The translations under genes and the position numbers were made by a program. A stretch of DNA of 64,000 nucleotides from Gonocerus acuteangulatus. Taxonomy: Eukaryota > Arthropoda > Insecta > Hemiptera > Coreidae. The stretch covers positions 94,705,535 through 94,769,534 of the forward strand of contig OX328124.1 of NCBI GenBank assembly GCA_946811695.1, written 5' to 3'. Of the stretch, positions 10,462-20,503 are shown piece by piece (within the stretch, counting starts at the first letter, position 1; each line of letters opens with the position of its first letter). The notes under the pieces are model-generated. The model was not told where the DNA came from. It did no database searches and was given only the letters and a program-made list of their open reading frames with translations.

Positions 10462-11699
10462 GTTAACCAGCAAAATCCGCCTACTGGAAGATGGCGTTTG
10501 GGGCGAAATTCGCGCAAAAAAAATCGTAACGCTTACGTTTTTGAGTTCATAAGCTTCTAAGTACTCGTTTTATATGATTCCTGGGCTAGGAAAACGAATG
10601 AAACCATTTTCAAGGCGATAGCTTTAACCGTTTTCGAGAAAATTGGAAAAATATTTTTTGAATACCGTTTTTGGTTTGGGTACTTAGAATCATGGGATTC
10701 AGTTGAAACATTTTCTGCATGTTCTACTTTCATCAAAACTAATATGTTGAAATTTTGGTTACGTTTGGAGTTAAGGAAGGGTTAGAATAAAATATTTTAT
10801 TAACAGACATAAAAAGTTTTAGTAACTTTGTTTACTTTCCTTACTATCTCGAAAAAGGTTGAGAATCTTGGTAAACGGAAGAATACCATTAGAAAGCTTA
10901 TTAAATGCTCTAAAAAAAAGGTTCTAATGAAAGTTTTGATTAGGCGATGTCAACCGGAGAAATAAGAGCTTAAAACTTTAAAGTAATTGATTTCACTTAT
11001 TCGAACTGTTCTTTTTGTCTGTTTTTTATTCCTTGTTATTTTTTAATTGCTTATTGTTGGATAATGTATTTGAAAATAAAACAGGTTAAGAAAAATAAGA
11101 AAAACAATTTAATGTTAGAGATATGGATTTCCAAGATATATAGCTTTTCAACTGCCTAGCGTCCTTCCTAGGGAGGGTTCTTTGTCTTTGATTTTGGTAC
11201 TTAGAATTATGGGATACAGTTGAAACATTTTCTGCATGTTGGAGTTTCATCAACACTAATATGTTGTAATTTTTGTTACGTTTAGAGTAAAGGAAGGGTT
11301 AGAATAAAATATTTTATTAACAGACAAAAAAAGTTTTGGTAACTTTGTTTAATTTCGTTAGTATCTCGAAAACCGTTGACAATCTTGTGAAGCGGAAGAT
11401 TACCATTCGGAAGCTTACTAAATGCTCTACAAAAAAGGTTCTGAAGAAAGTTTTAATTAGGCGATGTCAATCGGAGAAAAAAGTGCTTAAAGCTTTAAAT
11501 TAATTGATTTCGTTTATTCCAATGGTTCTTTTTGTCTGTTTTATTTCTTGTTATTTTTTAATTGCTTATAGTTGGATAACAAAAACAATTTATTGTTAGA
11601 AATATAGATTTCCAAGATTCCAAGACCTTGTCACTAGCGGGTCTGTTTCTAGTGTAGCGGACCCTTCCAGGTAAGATTGTAAATCATGACCTTTGATGA

Positions 11700-11775
11700 C
11701 TTTACTACTCACAGGAATGGCGTTAGTGACCTTAAGGGCTGACACGCCATTATAATAATTAATTTAAAAAAAAAG
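11700..11775 (+). mobile_element. SINE tail remnant
   Basis: The words GGAATGGCGTTAGTGACC and GACACGCCAT followed by an A run match the common SINE tail of this window (GGCGCTAATGGCC, then GCGCCGTTAAAA). The head is not recognisable. Confidence 0.5.
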
Positions 11776-12099
11776 ACTGGTGGAACCAAAATAATAACTG
11801 CTTCTATTTTAATCTTTCTAAATTAGACTAGGGATATGAACGGAACCGCGCTAAGATGATGCAGTCCTGCGAGACGGACTTTTTTTATTATATAAGACAA
11901 TGATAAAAGAATAATTCTTTCGTATAAATAACAGATTTTTTTTTAAATTCTAAACCAGCTAGGAGCTAGAATGTATTAAGTTTCTCTTGAAAAGTTTGAA
12001 GAAGTGGAGTTTTGGCATGGTTTTTGCATTGAATAATTCAATTCCCACGTCTCCTGCACGAGATAAATTTTCGATCATATGTATGCGTACTATGCATAA

Positions 12100-12799
12100 G
12101 GCTGCACCTTCATTGGACCCGTATTTCTCCCGATCCGATCCGATCCGATTTCGTTTGATCGACAGCAGCCGACGTGAGTGCCTACATTGGACTCGACCCG
12201 ATCCGATCCGATTTAATCACAGCTCGTCAGTAATGACCTCGTAGTGAAGTGAAAATGAGTGATTAATTTGAGAAATGCCATCTAATAAGCATAGAAACAT
12301 TTGATTAGGTTTGGAGGTAAGAGAAGTATTGGTATTCATATTTTAAAATTATTTATAAGAAAGGTAACTAGAAGGTTATAAGCATTGGAGGGTTATAAAC
12401 ATTAGAAGGTTATAAACATTGGAAGGTTATAGACATCTTTCCACGCAATTTAATAAACAAGGGAAAGTAAAAACAAAACTGTGAATTGACAAAGTTGTTC
12501 AAAATTTTATTTCCTTTGATTTGAAAAAAAAAATGCATTGAAATCGGTTAACATTTAGAACCTGTAGACCTTTATGAAACACAATATGTGGGTTGGCGCC
12601 ATTTCGCTTTGTCGGTCCGAAATCGGTCTAGAAACAAAAAAGTTTGAATGGCCAAGAATCGGTGGCCGTTGGATTGGACCGGATTGGATCGGGTCGGGAC
12701 CAATGTAGGCACCTCCATTGAGATGCATGAGTTTTTTTTTTCTTCCGACAGTCGGTGGCTATTGGATCGGATCGGAACGGGTCCAGTGTAGGTGCACCC
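12100..12799. mobile_element. PIF/Harbinger-type MITE with doubled terminal repeats, 700 bp
   Basis: The left end GGCTGCACCTTCATTGGACC matches the inverted right end GGGTGCACCTACACTGGACC. TAA flanks both sides (12097-12099 and 12800-12802). A second, inner inverted pair with the same theme, GTGCCTACATTGG, lies at about 12178 and inverted at about 12700. Both pairs are followed by CCGATCCGATCC-type words. The element has no coding frame and was probably moved by a Harbinger transposase in trans. Confidence 0.88.
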
Positions 12800-12802
12800 T
12801 AA

Positions 12803-13187
12803 TATTTAACGCATGTTAGCCAGAGACCGAGTTCGTGTTTATGAGAGCGAGATACGACTTCCAAGCGATCTTTAGCTCCGGATTCCTCCTCCATCCACAA
12901 GCTAGCATTCCTCCTTCACCCTTGACTTTAAGATACACGCGAGTGTTTAAGGTCATCCCGCTTACCTTTAATAGTCTAACAGGATAGTCTAGCGGAGAAT
13001 CTTTTCCCACTAAGGCTCCTGTTCGCGGCTTAGCGTTCCAATAAAACAATTAACAAGAAACGTAAGTAATCAAGGTAATACAAGGCATATTATATATTTA
13101 TGATTAACCACTATCAAGGTGTATCTATTTTAAAAATTATAAACACATCCAATATACATGCAATTATAAAAATGAAGTGAAGGAACG
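12803..13187. other. No recognised feature
   Basis: A 77-codon minus-strand frame (12816-13049) lies here with no domain I can name. Confidence 0.45.
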
Positions 13188-13480
13188 GGTGAGATTCGGA
13201 ATAGAGAAAAACGCCAGAGTTTCAGAAAAAAAAAACACTATATTTTGAGGAACTCTTTGGCAGCCTTTTCAGGAACAAATACGTAGGAGATAGATGAAGA
13301 CCACGATAACTATTAGGTGACCATAGATAAGCGTAAGAATGATGGATATGTGTAAGAGCCCTTACATTTATTAATTAATTGCTGATGAAGGCTGCAAAAG
13401 AGCGAGCCGAAAAACTCGAAATATTGATATAGATCTGGAAAGCGGAAGTTTTTCTCTTAACCCTATTCCAAACTTTCGAT
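13188..13480. mobile_element. Fold-back element with hammerhead-like core, diverged
   Basis: A block at 13188-13285 reappears inverted and diverged at 13385-13475: GGAATAG, AGAAAAAC, TATTTTGAGG-type and GCAGCCTT words align in order. The second arm reads GCTGATGAAGGCTG on the plus strand, with AGCCGAAA 11 bases on. That is a CTGATGA box, one extra A, a GGCT/AGCC stem, and GAAA. The layout matches the better preserved element at 18907-19411. Confidence 0.6.
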
Positions 13481-15089
13481 GACTTCTTACGACCTCAACG
13501 GCAATCTATTATCATATCATTAATTATACAAATAATTATATATCTACTTGCACAATTATGCAATCTTACATAAACTTCAAATTATAAGTTAAAAATAGAA
13601 GAACCCCAAATAAAGTAAAAAAATCTAAATGTGACACATATAAATCATTAAAAATAACAGACCAATTGCATAAACCCCAACTTCCAAATGAATTTATTAT
13701 TTCTTATGTTATTCAGGATAATGACAATTGAAGGATTTGCAGACACCAAAAAATGAACACTATCGCGCCACCAAAATATTTACGTAAAAAAACCATGCCA
13801 AGTTCCAGGCCCCTCCCAAAAACTGGATGCCTATGAAAGTTATGAAATCATAGTACTGGGCCAAGTTTTAGGCCCTTAATACCTAGCCTACTTATTTGTG
13901 CTTTTCCAACTTGGCCAGAGAGAGTGAGTCGCATAAATTCAGATTTTCCATCGCCTATATCTCGGAAAACCTTCAATCTTTAATGATGAAACTTTACAAT
14001 GTCACTCTCGTCTATCAGTATAATACCTGTGTAAGGTTTATAAATTCATCTTTAATTGGTTCAAAGCAAAAATCGGCTCTTATTCTTAGCGTAATATACA
14101 CACAATGTGAGCAGGCCGAAACTAGGCTAAAAAAGTACTCTTTTCTTTGGTACCAGAATTGTTATTTCTAGCGTTGGTCGAGATAATTTGAGTACTGAAG
14201 AAGTATGAGACGATTGAAATGATAATATTTTCTGTTTGTAAAACAATGTTTTTAATAATAATACACTGTATTTATTTTTTAAACTTTATCGGAGACAAAA
14301 TATTTCTCGATTCCTCATATTCCATTTCGTGAGGCAAGAAAGAGGTATTTCAAAGAATCCATGTTGTCTGGGTGATATTTCTTAATTAAAAAGACTTATC
14401 GACTATTTAAACATTATTATTGAAAGTAATCAACAACAATATTTTTATATAATTCAAATTTTGAATTTTTTAAACGTTTTTGTTTCTGATTTCGCAAGAA
14501 CTAGAAGATTTAAGGTACATTCTTGTTGTAGCAAGCCCTTCGATTGTCATAGCAACAACATTAAAATGCCAGATGTCAGCTTTTCCACCAGACTACAGCC
14601 TGGACATGTCAAGGGTCAGACCTTGGCCCTGATGAGGTGTGGTGTTAGGCCTTGATGTGTGGAAGTAAACACCCCGATCATAATCCTTAACCCTAACAGA
14701 TGTCCGCTAGTGTCGACTGGTTTTATGAGCATTCTATCCAGGCCAAGGATTACGTATCACTAACGATTATTTTGGGATTTTCACAACCCCAAATGTTTAA
14801 TCTCTAGAAAAGACCAAAAAGAAAAAATGAAACGTGACTACGCCGAGTCTACGTTAACTAAGCAAACTCCTTGCCATTATGATTAATTTTAAAAAGTAAT
14901 CTATTTATTTACCAGCTCACAAAAACATTTTAATGTCAAAAAATGTAACTACATTCATAGAAAGAGAGCAAAAATGACATCTCTCAGATTCGGATTCAAG
15001 CCTTCTTAAGGGCTGTGAACAAGTATGGACAGAGTTCATACTAATATTCAGTTTAAATAATTACGACAAAAGAGAAAAAAATAGTAGTT
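13481..15089. other. No recognised gene
   Basis: Mostly AT-rich. Open frames of 91 codons (13896-14171) and 64 codons (14461-14655) have no recognisable domain. Confidence 0.5.
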
Positions 15090-15103
15090 AAAGGGAAGAT
15101 TAT

Positions 15104-15318
15104 TTATTTATTTAAATTTTAACGTCCATTTATTATTAACTACGAATTTTAGGACGGGTTATCTATAGGTTACCACCCTTTTCTAGCCAGGATAGGGGTG
15201 ATGCCTTTTCTTTTTTCGAAAGAAAAGCCAGCCGCCCCTAGAGGGAATCGAACCCACGACCTTTGGCACGGAGTGTTAAGAGCTCACGCCTTAACCCTCA
15301 CGGCTACCGGGTCTTTGA
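15104..15318 (-). mobile_element. tRNA-Ser-like SINE, family C, with perfect 14 bp target duplication
   Basis: The minus-strand head begins at 15318. It has the layout of a tRNA with a long variable arm, as in serine or leucine tRNAs: GTAGCCGTGAGGGTTAAGGC, then GTGGGTTCGATTCCC. The tail carries AAGGGTGGTAACCTATAGAT, shared with the 5S-headed SINE. AAAGGGAAGATTAT flanks both sides (15090-15103 and 15319-15332) without mismatch, so this insertion is fairly recent. Confidence 0.92.
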
Positions 15319-15544
15319 AAAGGGAAGATTATAATTTCTCTTAGTTTAAATTATAATTGTCTTAGTTGAAAACAATAATTAAAATAATTTGTATTAACCA
15401 ATTAGTGTATACAGTAGTATAGTATTAATTATAAAATAGCTATTTAGATTATTAAAATCTGTCAGCACTATTAATTCTCTATGTCACATTTTTTTCACTT
15501 TTATTTCTTCAAAATATTAACTTACGATTAATATAAGTCAGTCA

Positions 15545-15610
15545 AACCTCGTTGACAGCCCTGATGAAGGCTTAAATCTCGAGCCACAAGGTCGGCGAAA
15601 ATATAGCAGA
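15545..15610 (+). repeat. Hammerhead-like core motif, isolated
   Basis: CCCTGATGAAGGCTTAAATC is followed by GAGCC and later GGCGAAAATATAG. The box and the GGCT/AGCC stem match the fold-back elements, but an insertion separates the stem from GAAA. No inverted partner was found nearby. Confidence 0.4.
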
Positions 15611-15639
15611 TCATTCATTTAACAAATGTAGTTTTAATA

Positions 15640-17240
15640 AACTATCTATCTATCTTAACATTTTAGCTTGGAGTGGGTTACTTTCCGAAAGCTTCGATTT
15701 TGCTTATTTTTCTACACATTATTATTAGATGAGAACAACATACTCTTAACCAGAGTTGGGTTGCAAGAATAAAAATTAACGGGCGGTGCGGAACAATTAT
15801 TAGAAGAACAATTACATACTATTTTATCATTAATTTCCAATGTATATAGCGTGTTTCCTTGAAATATATGAAAAATTACGTCCATTGGGGACACATTAAC
15901 AATTTCGGTCATGATTGAACTCCCAATCGTGATAAATCGGTTTACTAATTCTAATAATACCCTTTAATTATTAGATTCTTGTGTAGCATGACGAGTTTTT
16001 TACTTCAGTCAAAATTATTGTATTTCTCTTTGAATAATAATAATAATAATATCAAACCCAAGAATGCAGGAGTGACGCGAAAGTAATTTGTAAGGCAATT
16101 GTTTCTTAAAAATTTACATATCTCGCATTCTTGGCTGCATTGCTCATCCTTTTTCTTCTTGTTTTTTTATTTAATAAAATACTTCTTTACGAGCATCATA
16201 AATATTTTATTGTTTTCGTAGAGAACAATACACAAATAGATAAGACTTGCTGCAACAGAATAAAAAGAAACACGGACCGTGCTCCACCACCAAAGAGGTA
16301 ATAAAATTCTCTCGATGAAATATTGTCATAAAACCTGTTCTTGTCAGGTTATTTGTCCATCCCCTCACAATAAATGTCTCAAATTAGACAATATTAGTAT
16401 TTGGAATATTATTTATTTTCAATAAATAATAAAAAAATCATTTTTATGAATCCTAAGTGGCTAATAAATAACAAATGATTATTCTTTTTAAGAAAAAGTA
16501 AATAAAAAAATATTATGAAAATGAAGTACAATAAGAATGAATGAATCATCATCATTCATTTTCATTTTATTTATTTATGCTTATACATTTTCCATATTAA
16601 AAGGTAAGAAAAACATTTGTCATTGTGTTGCTCATACATCATATACAGACATTTATGTTCTGGGGGATTTCATTTTAAGAAGTTCTCTTAAACACACTTT
16701 ATAGCTTGGAAATAAATTAATTCTTCATAAATCCAAAAAGCTTTCCTTCTAAACTATATAGGTTCTAACCTGCCAAATATATATTCATTTTATACGCGAA
16801 AACTATAGACTGAGCCTCCAAAGTTTTCGAATATTACATTTTCTTCGGAAGGGCTCCATAATCGGATGAAGTTGTTACAACTTGTCAGGTCGTCGGCCCG
16901 AACTAAAACCACAAGGCAGTCACCACACGCCACAAGCCACGGCTTCGCTCTTGGCAGGAAACCTTCTCAAGACTTACCACAATGAAAAGAAACTCTGCAG
17001 CTCAGCCTTCTGGACTCAACTTGATTACAATATGGTGACCGGTGCTGGCATTACTAAGCAACAAAGAAATGTCATACAAGAAGAGGAAGATCAGTTTTCA
17101 TATTGAAATCATAAGTATCGGACGTTGACATATCTTTTGAGATAGGCTTGCCTAATTTGAGCTTTTGAGTCCGCTGAAAAGCCGGGTGTTTATGGAAGAA
17201 ATTAAACTGTAAATTAAAAAAACAAGTGGAGGAAAATCAA
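15640..17240. other. No recognised gene
   Basis: AT-rich with a short (AAT)n run near 16035. A 74-codon frame at 16882-17106, in slightly richer GC, has no known domain. Confidence 0.5.
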
Positions 17241-17614
17241 ATAAAAATAAAAGAAACCTATCTTATACAATTATTCAGAAATAAAAATAAACGAAACCTA
17301 CCTTATACAATTATTCAGAAATAAAAATAAACGAAACCTATCTTATACAATTATTCAGAAATAAAAATAAACGAAACCTATCTTATACAATTATTCAGAA
17401 ATAAAAATAAACGAAACCTATCTTATACAATTATTCAGAAATAAAAATAAACGAAACCTATCTTATACAATTATTCAGAAATAAAAATAAACGAAACCTA
17501 TCTTATACAATTATTCAGAAATAAAAATAAACGAAACCTATCTTATACAATTATTCAGAAATAAAAATAAACGAAACCTATCTTATACAATTATTCAGAA
17601 ATAAAAATAAATGA
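17241..17614. repeat. Minisatellite, nine copies of a 40 bp unit
   Basis: Units begin ATAAAAATAAACGAAACCTA and repeat every 40 bp from 17241 to 17600, with a partial tenth copy. Nearly all units are identical; the first has AAAG for AACG and the second has CTACC for CTATC. This points to recent expansion. Confidence 0.95.
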
Positions 17615-18892
17615 GACGCAAATCAAAACGTTCTATTTATAATGAAATTGTGATGTAAATAGAATGTCAGACCTGTGCAATTAGAAACTCCATGGGCTTA
17701 TCATTAAGATGAATGGGTTATTGGATTTAAGGACTTAAGTCTCTTTCAAGGTTTTCATCGTCCCAGAACAAGTAGCTTAGATGTATAGCATGTGTTATAG
17801 TGTATTGAAAAAAAATCTGCAAAACATAATAAAGTAAACACAAACTGAAATAAACTGTACACTAAAGCAACTACCAAAAAAAACTATATAAAATATTAAA
17901 GAATACAATTACTTATAATATCTTAATAATTCAAGGAAGTATTTCTTATTCTATTCTATTTCTTATACTTTTCTATTCATTTTTTTTATATTAATATACT
18001 TTATAGGTTAATTCTAATTTTATTGATATTTTTGAATTTTTTTCATAATTTTTTTATTTCTATTTTATTTTTTATTGAGGTGTAGATAGTCTGGGTTCAG
18101 TAGCGTGTTAAATAAAACTACATTTTATAACAAACATGAGATATTTTTGCCGAAGTTTCAAAAATATAATTCAATTTTTCTTAAACATAAAACCGAATTC
18201 CGACAATTTATACCTTCTCAAACTAAAGAGTCAGCGATCTCTTCTAAATATTTTTTTCTTATTGTTAAGGACTGGGCTGGAATTGAGGATTTTTTTTTTT
18301 TTTAATTTTATAGAAACTTTAATACGAGTATTTTATCATTAATAATTCACAGTTACAAATATAGGTTTATAAGAAAGTAGACAGTTGTTCAGATTTTGCT
18401 GTAATTGTAAATTAAACCCAGCCGAAATCAAATAAAACATTCAAAGTGTTACACTAATCTATAATTATACGAAAACATTAAATTATTTTCATTTGAGTAC
18501 CCGAAAATAGTTGAGAATACATAGCCTCATTGAGGAAAATAAAAATACAGCATTATAGTGGCACATAAAGAGTATTTAAAAATAATTATAAGGTTATATT
18601 AAATTGTAGATTAAAAAGGCAGTAGCGCCGATAACAAGCGTCCTACAAATAAAAACGTCTTATAGTTATAGAAGACAAACAACAAAGAGAGATGGGAGAT
18701 AAAGCACAGGCTCTTCTATTTATCAAAGGCGGTTCTAACTGTACCTAATAGGTAGAGTATTTTACGAGGCTATAAAAAAAGAGAAGCAGGAGAAGAGTTA
18801 GAGAAAAAATGTGGATAGAAAGGCTATTATTAAATAGTTACTAAAGGGCAGGTTCAGCTTGGGAATGTTTCTCAAAAGGTGTCTAAAAATAA
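17615..18892. other. No recognised gene
   Basis: Strongly AT-rich. Overlapping short frames around 18105-18342 arise from low complexity. Confidence 0.5.
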
Positions 18893-18906
18893 ATTAATTA
18901 TTTTAA

Positions 18907-19411
18907 GTACAGATGGAATGGTTGGGATTCGGCTAAATAAACCTCAATATGATTTTGTTTTTAAAAAAATCTATATTTCGGACGTTTCGGCTACTCATTG
19001 GTAGCCTTCGTCAGCTAAAATGACAAAAAAAGAAATTAATACAAAAACAAACAAGAAAAATTTATAATTGTTTGACAAGGTTCTTGGAGAACTTGGAGAT
19101 GCGGTTAATAGTGATTTTTGCCTCCTTTGGAGCACGTTGGCAGGGTCCCAGTGAATTCATCATGATGATTAGATAGTTAGCCGTCGAGGTGATAAGTACA
19201 GATGGAATGGTTGGGATTCGGCTAAATAAACCTCAATATGATTTTGTTTTCTTTTTTTGTCATTTTAGCTGACGAAGGCTACCAATGAGTAGCCGAAACG
19301 TCCGAAATATAGATTTTTTTAAAAACAAAATCATATTGAGGTTTATTTAGCCGAATCCCAACCATTCCATCTGTACTTATCACCTCGACGGCTAACTATC
19401 TAATCATCATG
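18907..19411 (-). mobile_element. Fold-back retroelement, probably Penelope-like, with hammerhead-like core and 14 bp target duplication
   Basis: ATTAATTATTTTAA flanks the element perfectly (18893-18906 and 19412-19425), typical of target-primed insertion. Block 18907-19030 recurs inverted at 19252-19375. A second inverted overlap pairs 19157-19250 with 19324-19411. On the strand carrying the core (plus at 19263-19300, minus at 18990-19020) one reads CTGACGA, one A, GGCTAC, a CAATGA loop, GTAGCC, GAAAC: a hammerhead-type box, a perfect 6 bp stem and the GAAA box. A minus-strand frame without ATG, ending at a TAA at 19062, could be the last codons of the element's protein. Penelope-like elements are known for terminal repeats in direct or inverted order and for hammerhead motifs. 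The extra A before the stem departs from the standard hammerhead, so ribozyme activity is uncertain. Confidence 0.72.
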
Positions 19412-19439
19412 ATTAATTATTTTAATAACAAGCACAATT

Positions 19440-19493
19440 AGCAATAATCGTGCTAATGGCCCTAGGAGTCGATGCACCCAAAAAAAAAAAAAT
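19440..19493 (+). mobile_element. SINE tail remnant
   Basis: CGTGCTAATGGCCCTAGGAG and GATGCACCC followed by an A run match the shared SINE tail. The head is lost. Confidence 0.55.
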
Positions 19494-19696
19494 TAGCAAC
19501 AATCATGACGGAGGGGATAACTACCTCTTATATATTAATTTGTTTTCCGCTTAATTTAATTCAACAAAAAAAAAAATATTTGGAAGCATTGAATCTTATT
19601 TTACCTTCATCTCTGAGACTCTTTGTGCTAGTTTCATGTAATAAATGAAAGGAGATAGATGTTTTAAAACAACTTAAAAATATTCTATTATGACTA

Positions 19697-20501
19697 CAGT
19701 AGAACCTCTCATATCCGACCTTCCCATATCCGACTCCTCCCGATATCCGACCTAGTGCTCGTTGCTGCAGGTTGGGACAAAATCAGTCAAACCACCCTTC
19801 AGAAGGCTTGGAAAAAGATTTGACCATTATTGAAACAAGACGAAGCTGAGACTGAACATGAATCGACATAGACATAAGCAGAAGTTCAAACAGACACACC
19901 AGAATAATTAAAATATCTACATGTGTATCATCATGATCTCCGGATGACAGATGTAGAAGAGTAACTTGTTGAAGCTGATGTTTCAGAAGTTACCAATGAA
20001 GATCTCAACGATGACTCAATCATTGCTGTTGTGCAGAACAAAGCCGTGGACGAAGAAATCGACTCGGATGAAGACGAAACCACCAGTGACGACGTAGTGA
20101 GTCATTCTGCTGCTAAGGACGCCTTCGACGTAGCGATGAAATACATCGAGCAACATCCGAATGCAACCCCAATGGATGTATACTTGGCAAAAAAAGTGGA
20201 GAGACACTTTCGCAAAATCAAGATGAAAAAAATTAAAACAAAAATCCATAACTGAATTCTTTAAATAAAGTATGCTTAAATTTTGTTCATATTTTCAAAC
20301 GAGCAAATGTTTGAAATGTATATAGCAACAGTTTTACAATTACAAAACAATAAAGTTGCATTACAGTATGTACGGTACATTATAGCTCGTTTTATAAATT
20401 TCGAAGACGTTTTTTTTTTTTTGCTCCTCCCGACATCCGACCTTTTGGCCGTTCCGACCATCGCCCGGTCCCATCATGGTCGGATATGAGAGGTTCTACT
20501 G
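19697..20501. mobile_element. Tigger/pogo element, internally deleted, 805 bp
   Basis: Identical 24 bp ends begin CAGTAGAACCTCTCATATCC and are inverted at the right end. TA flanks both sides (19695-19696 and 20502-20503). Subterminal CATATCCGAC-type words repeat inside. Tigger elements start with CAG, duplicate TA and are usually about 2.4 kb, so roughly two thirds is missing, including the catalytic core. Only the C-terminal part of the transposase remains. Confidence 0.9.
19759..20254 (+). pseudogene. Tigger/Jerky-like transposase, C-terminal fragment
   Basis: A first stretch reads GWDKISQTTLQKAWKKI, then meets TGA, TAG and TAA codons. From about 19975 the frame is open to 20254, with the readable ORF from 20031. 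This part is acidic and then basic: SDEDETTSDD, VSHSAAKDAFDVAMKYIEQH and a Lys-rich end. The VSHSxA...YIEQ layout is that of the tail of Tigger/Jerky transposases with a CENP-B-type DNA-binding domain. The DNA-binding and DDE parts are absent, so no activity is possible. The fragment is richer in GC than its surroundings. Confidence 0.75.
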
Positions 20502-20503
20502 TA

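Larger units (their letters stand above)
10246..11881. mobile_element. R-family repeat, copy 1, with internal tandem duplication
   Basis: The left end TAGCGCGGTTCC runs into a perfect hairpin, GGTTCCTCCCT (10252-10262) with AGGGAGGAACC (10270-10280). The right part at 11840-11853 carries the inverted word GGAACCGCGCTAAG. Between them a unit of about 518 bp occurs twice: TACTTAGAAT at 10681 recurs at 11199. Shared words include CAGTTGAAACATTTTCTGCA. A degraded hairpin (11160-11180) marks the second unit. No coding frame is visible. The class is unclear: the hairpin followed by CTAA recalls a Helitron 3' end, but the A-rich flank could also be a retroposon tail. Confidence 0.75.

Noticed and set aside
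10369..10560. Frames encoding long Tyr-Ile repeats (also at 22933, 25469, 26191, 37018, 38705, 60493)
   Set aside because: These are translations of (TA)n microsatellites.
17670..17690. Second copy of the CACAGGTC transposon end (GACCTGTGCAATTAGAAAC)
   Set aside because: Similarity covers fewer than 20 bases and does not extend into the inverted repeat.
18907..19411. Simple hairpin formed by a local inverted duplication
   Set aside because: Identical 14 bp duplications on both sides show that the whole structure was inserted.
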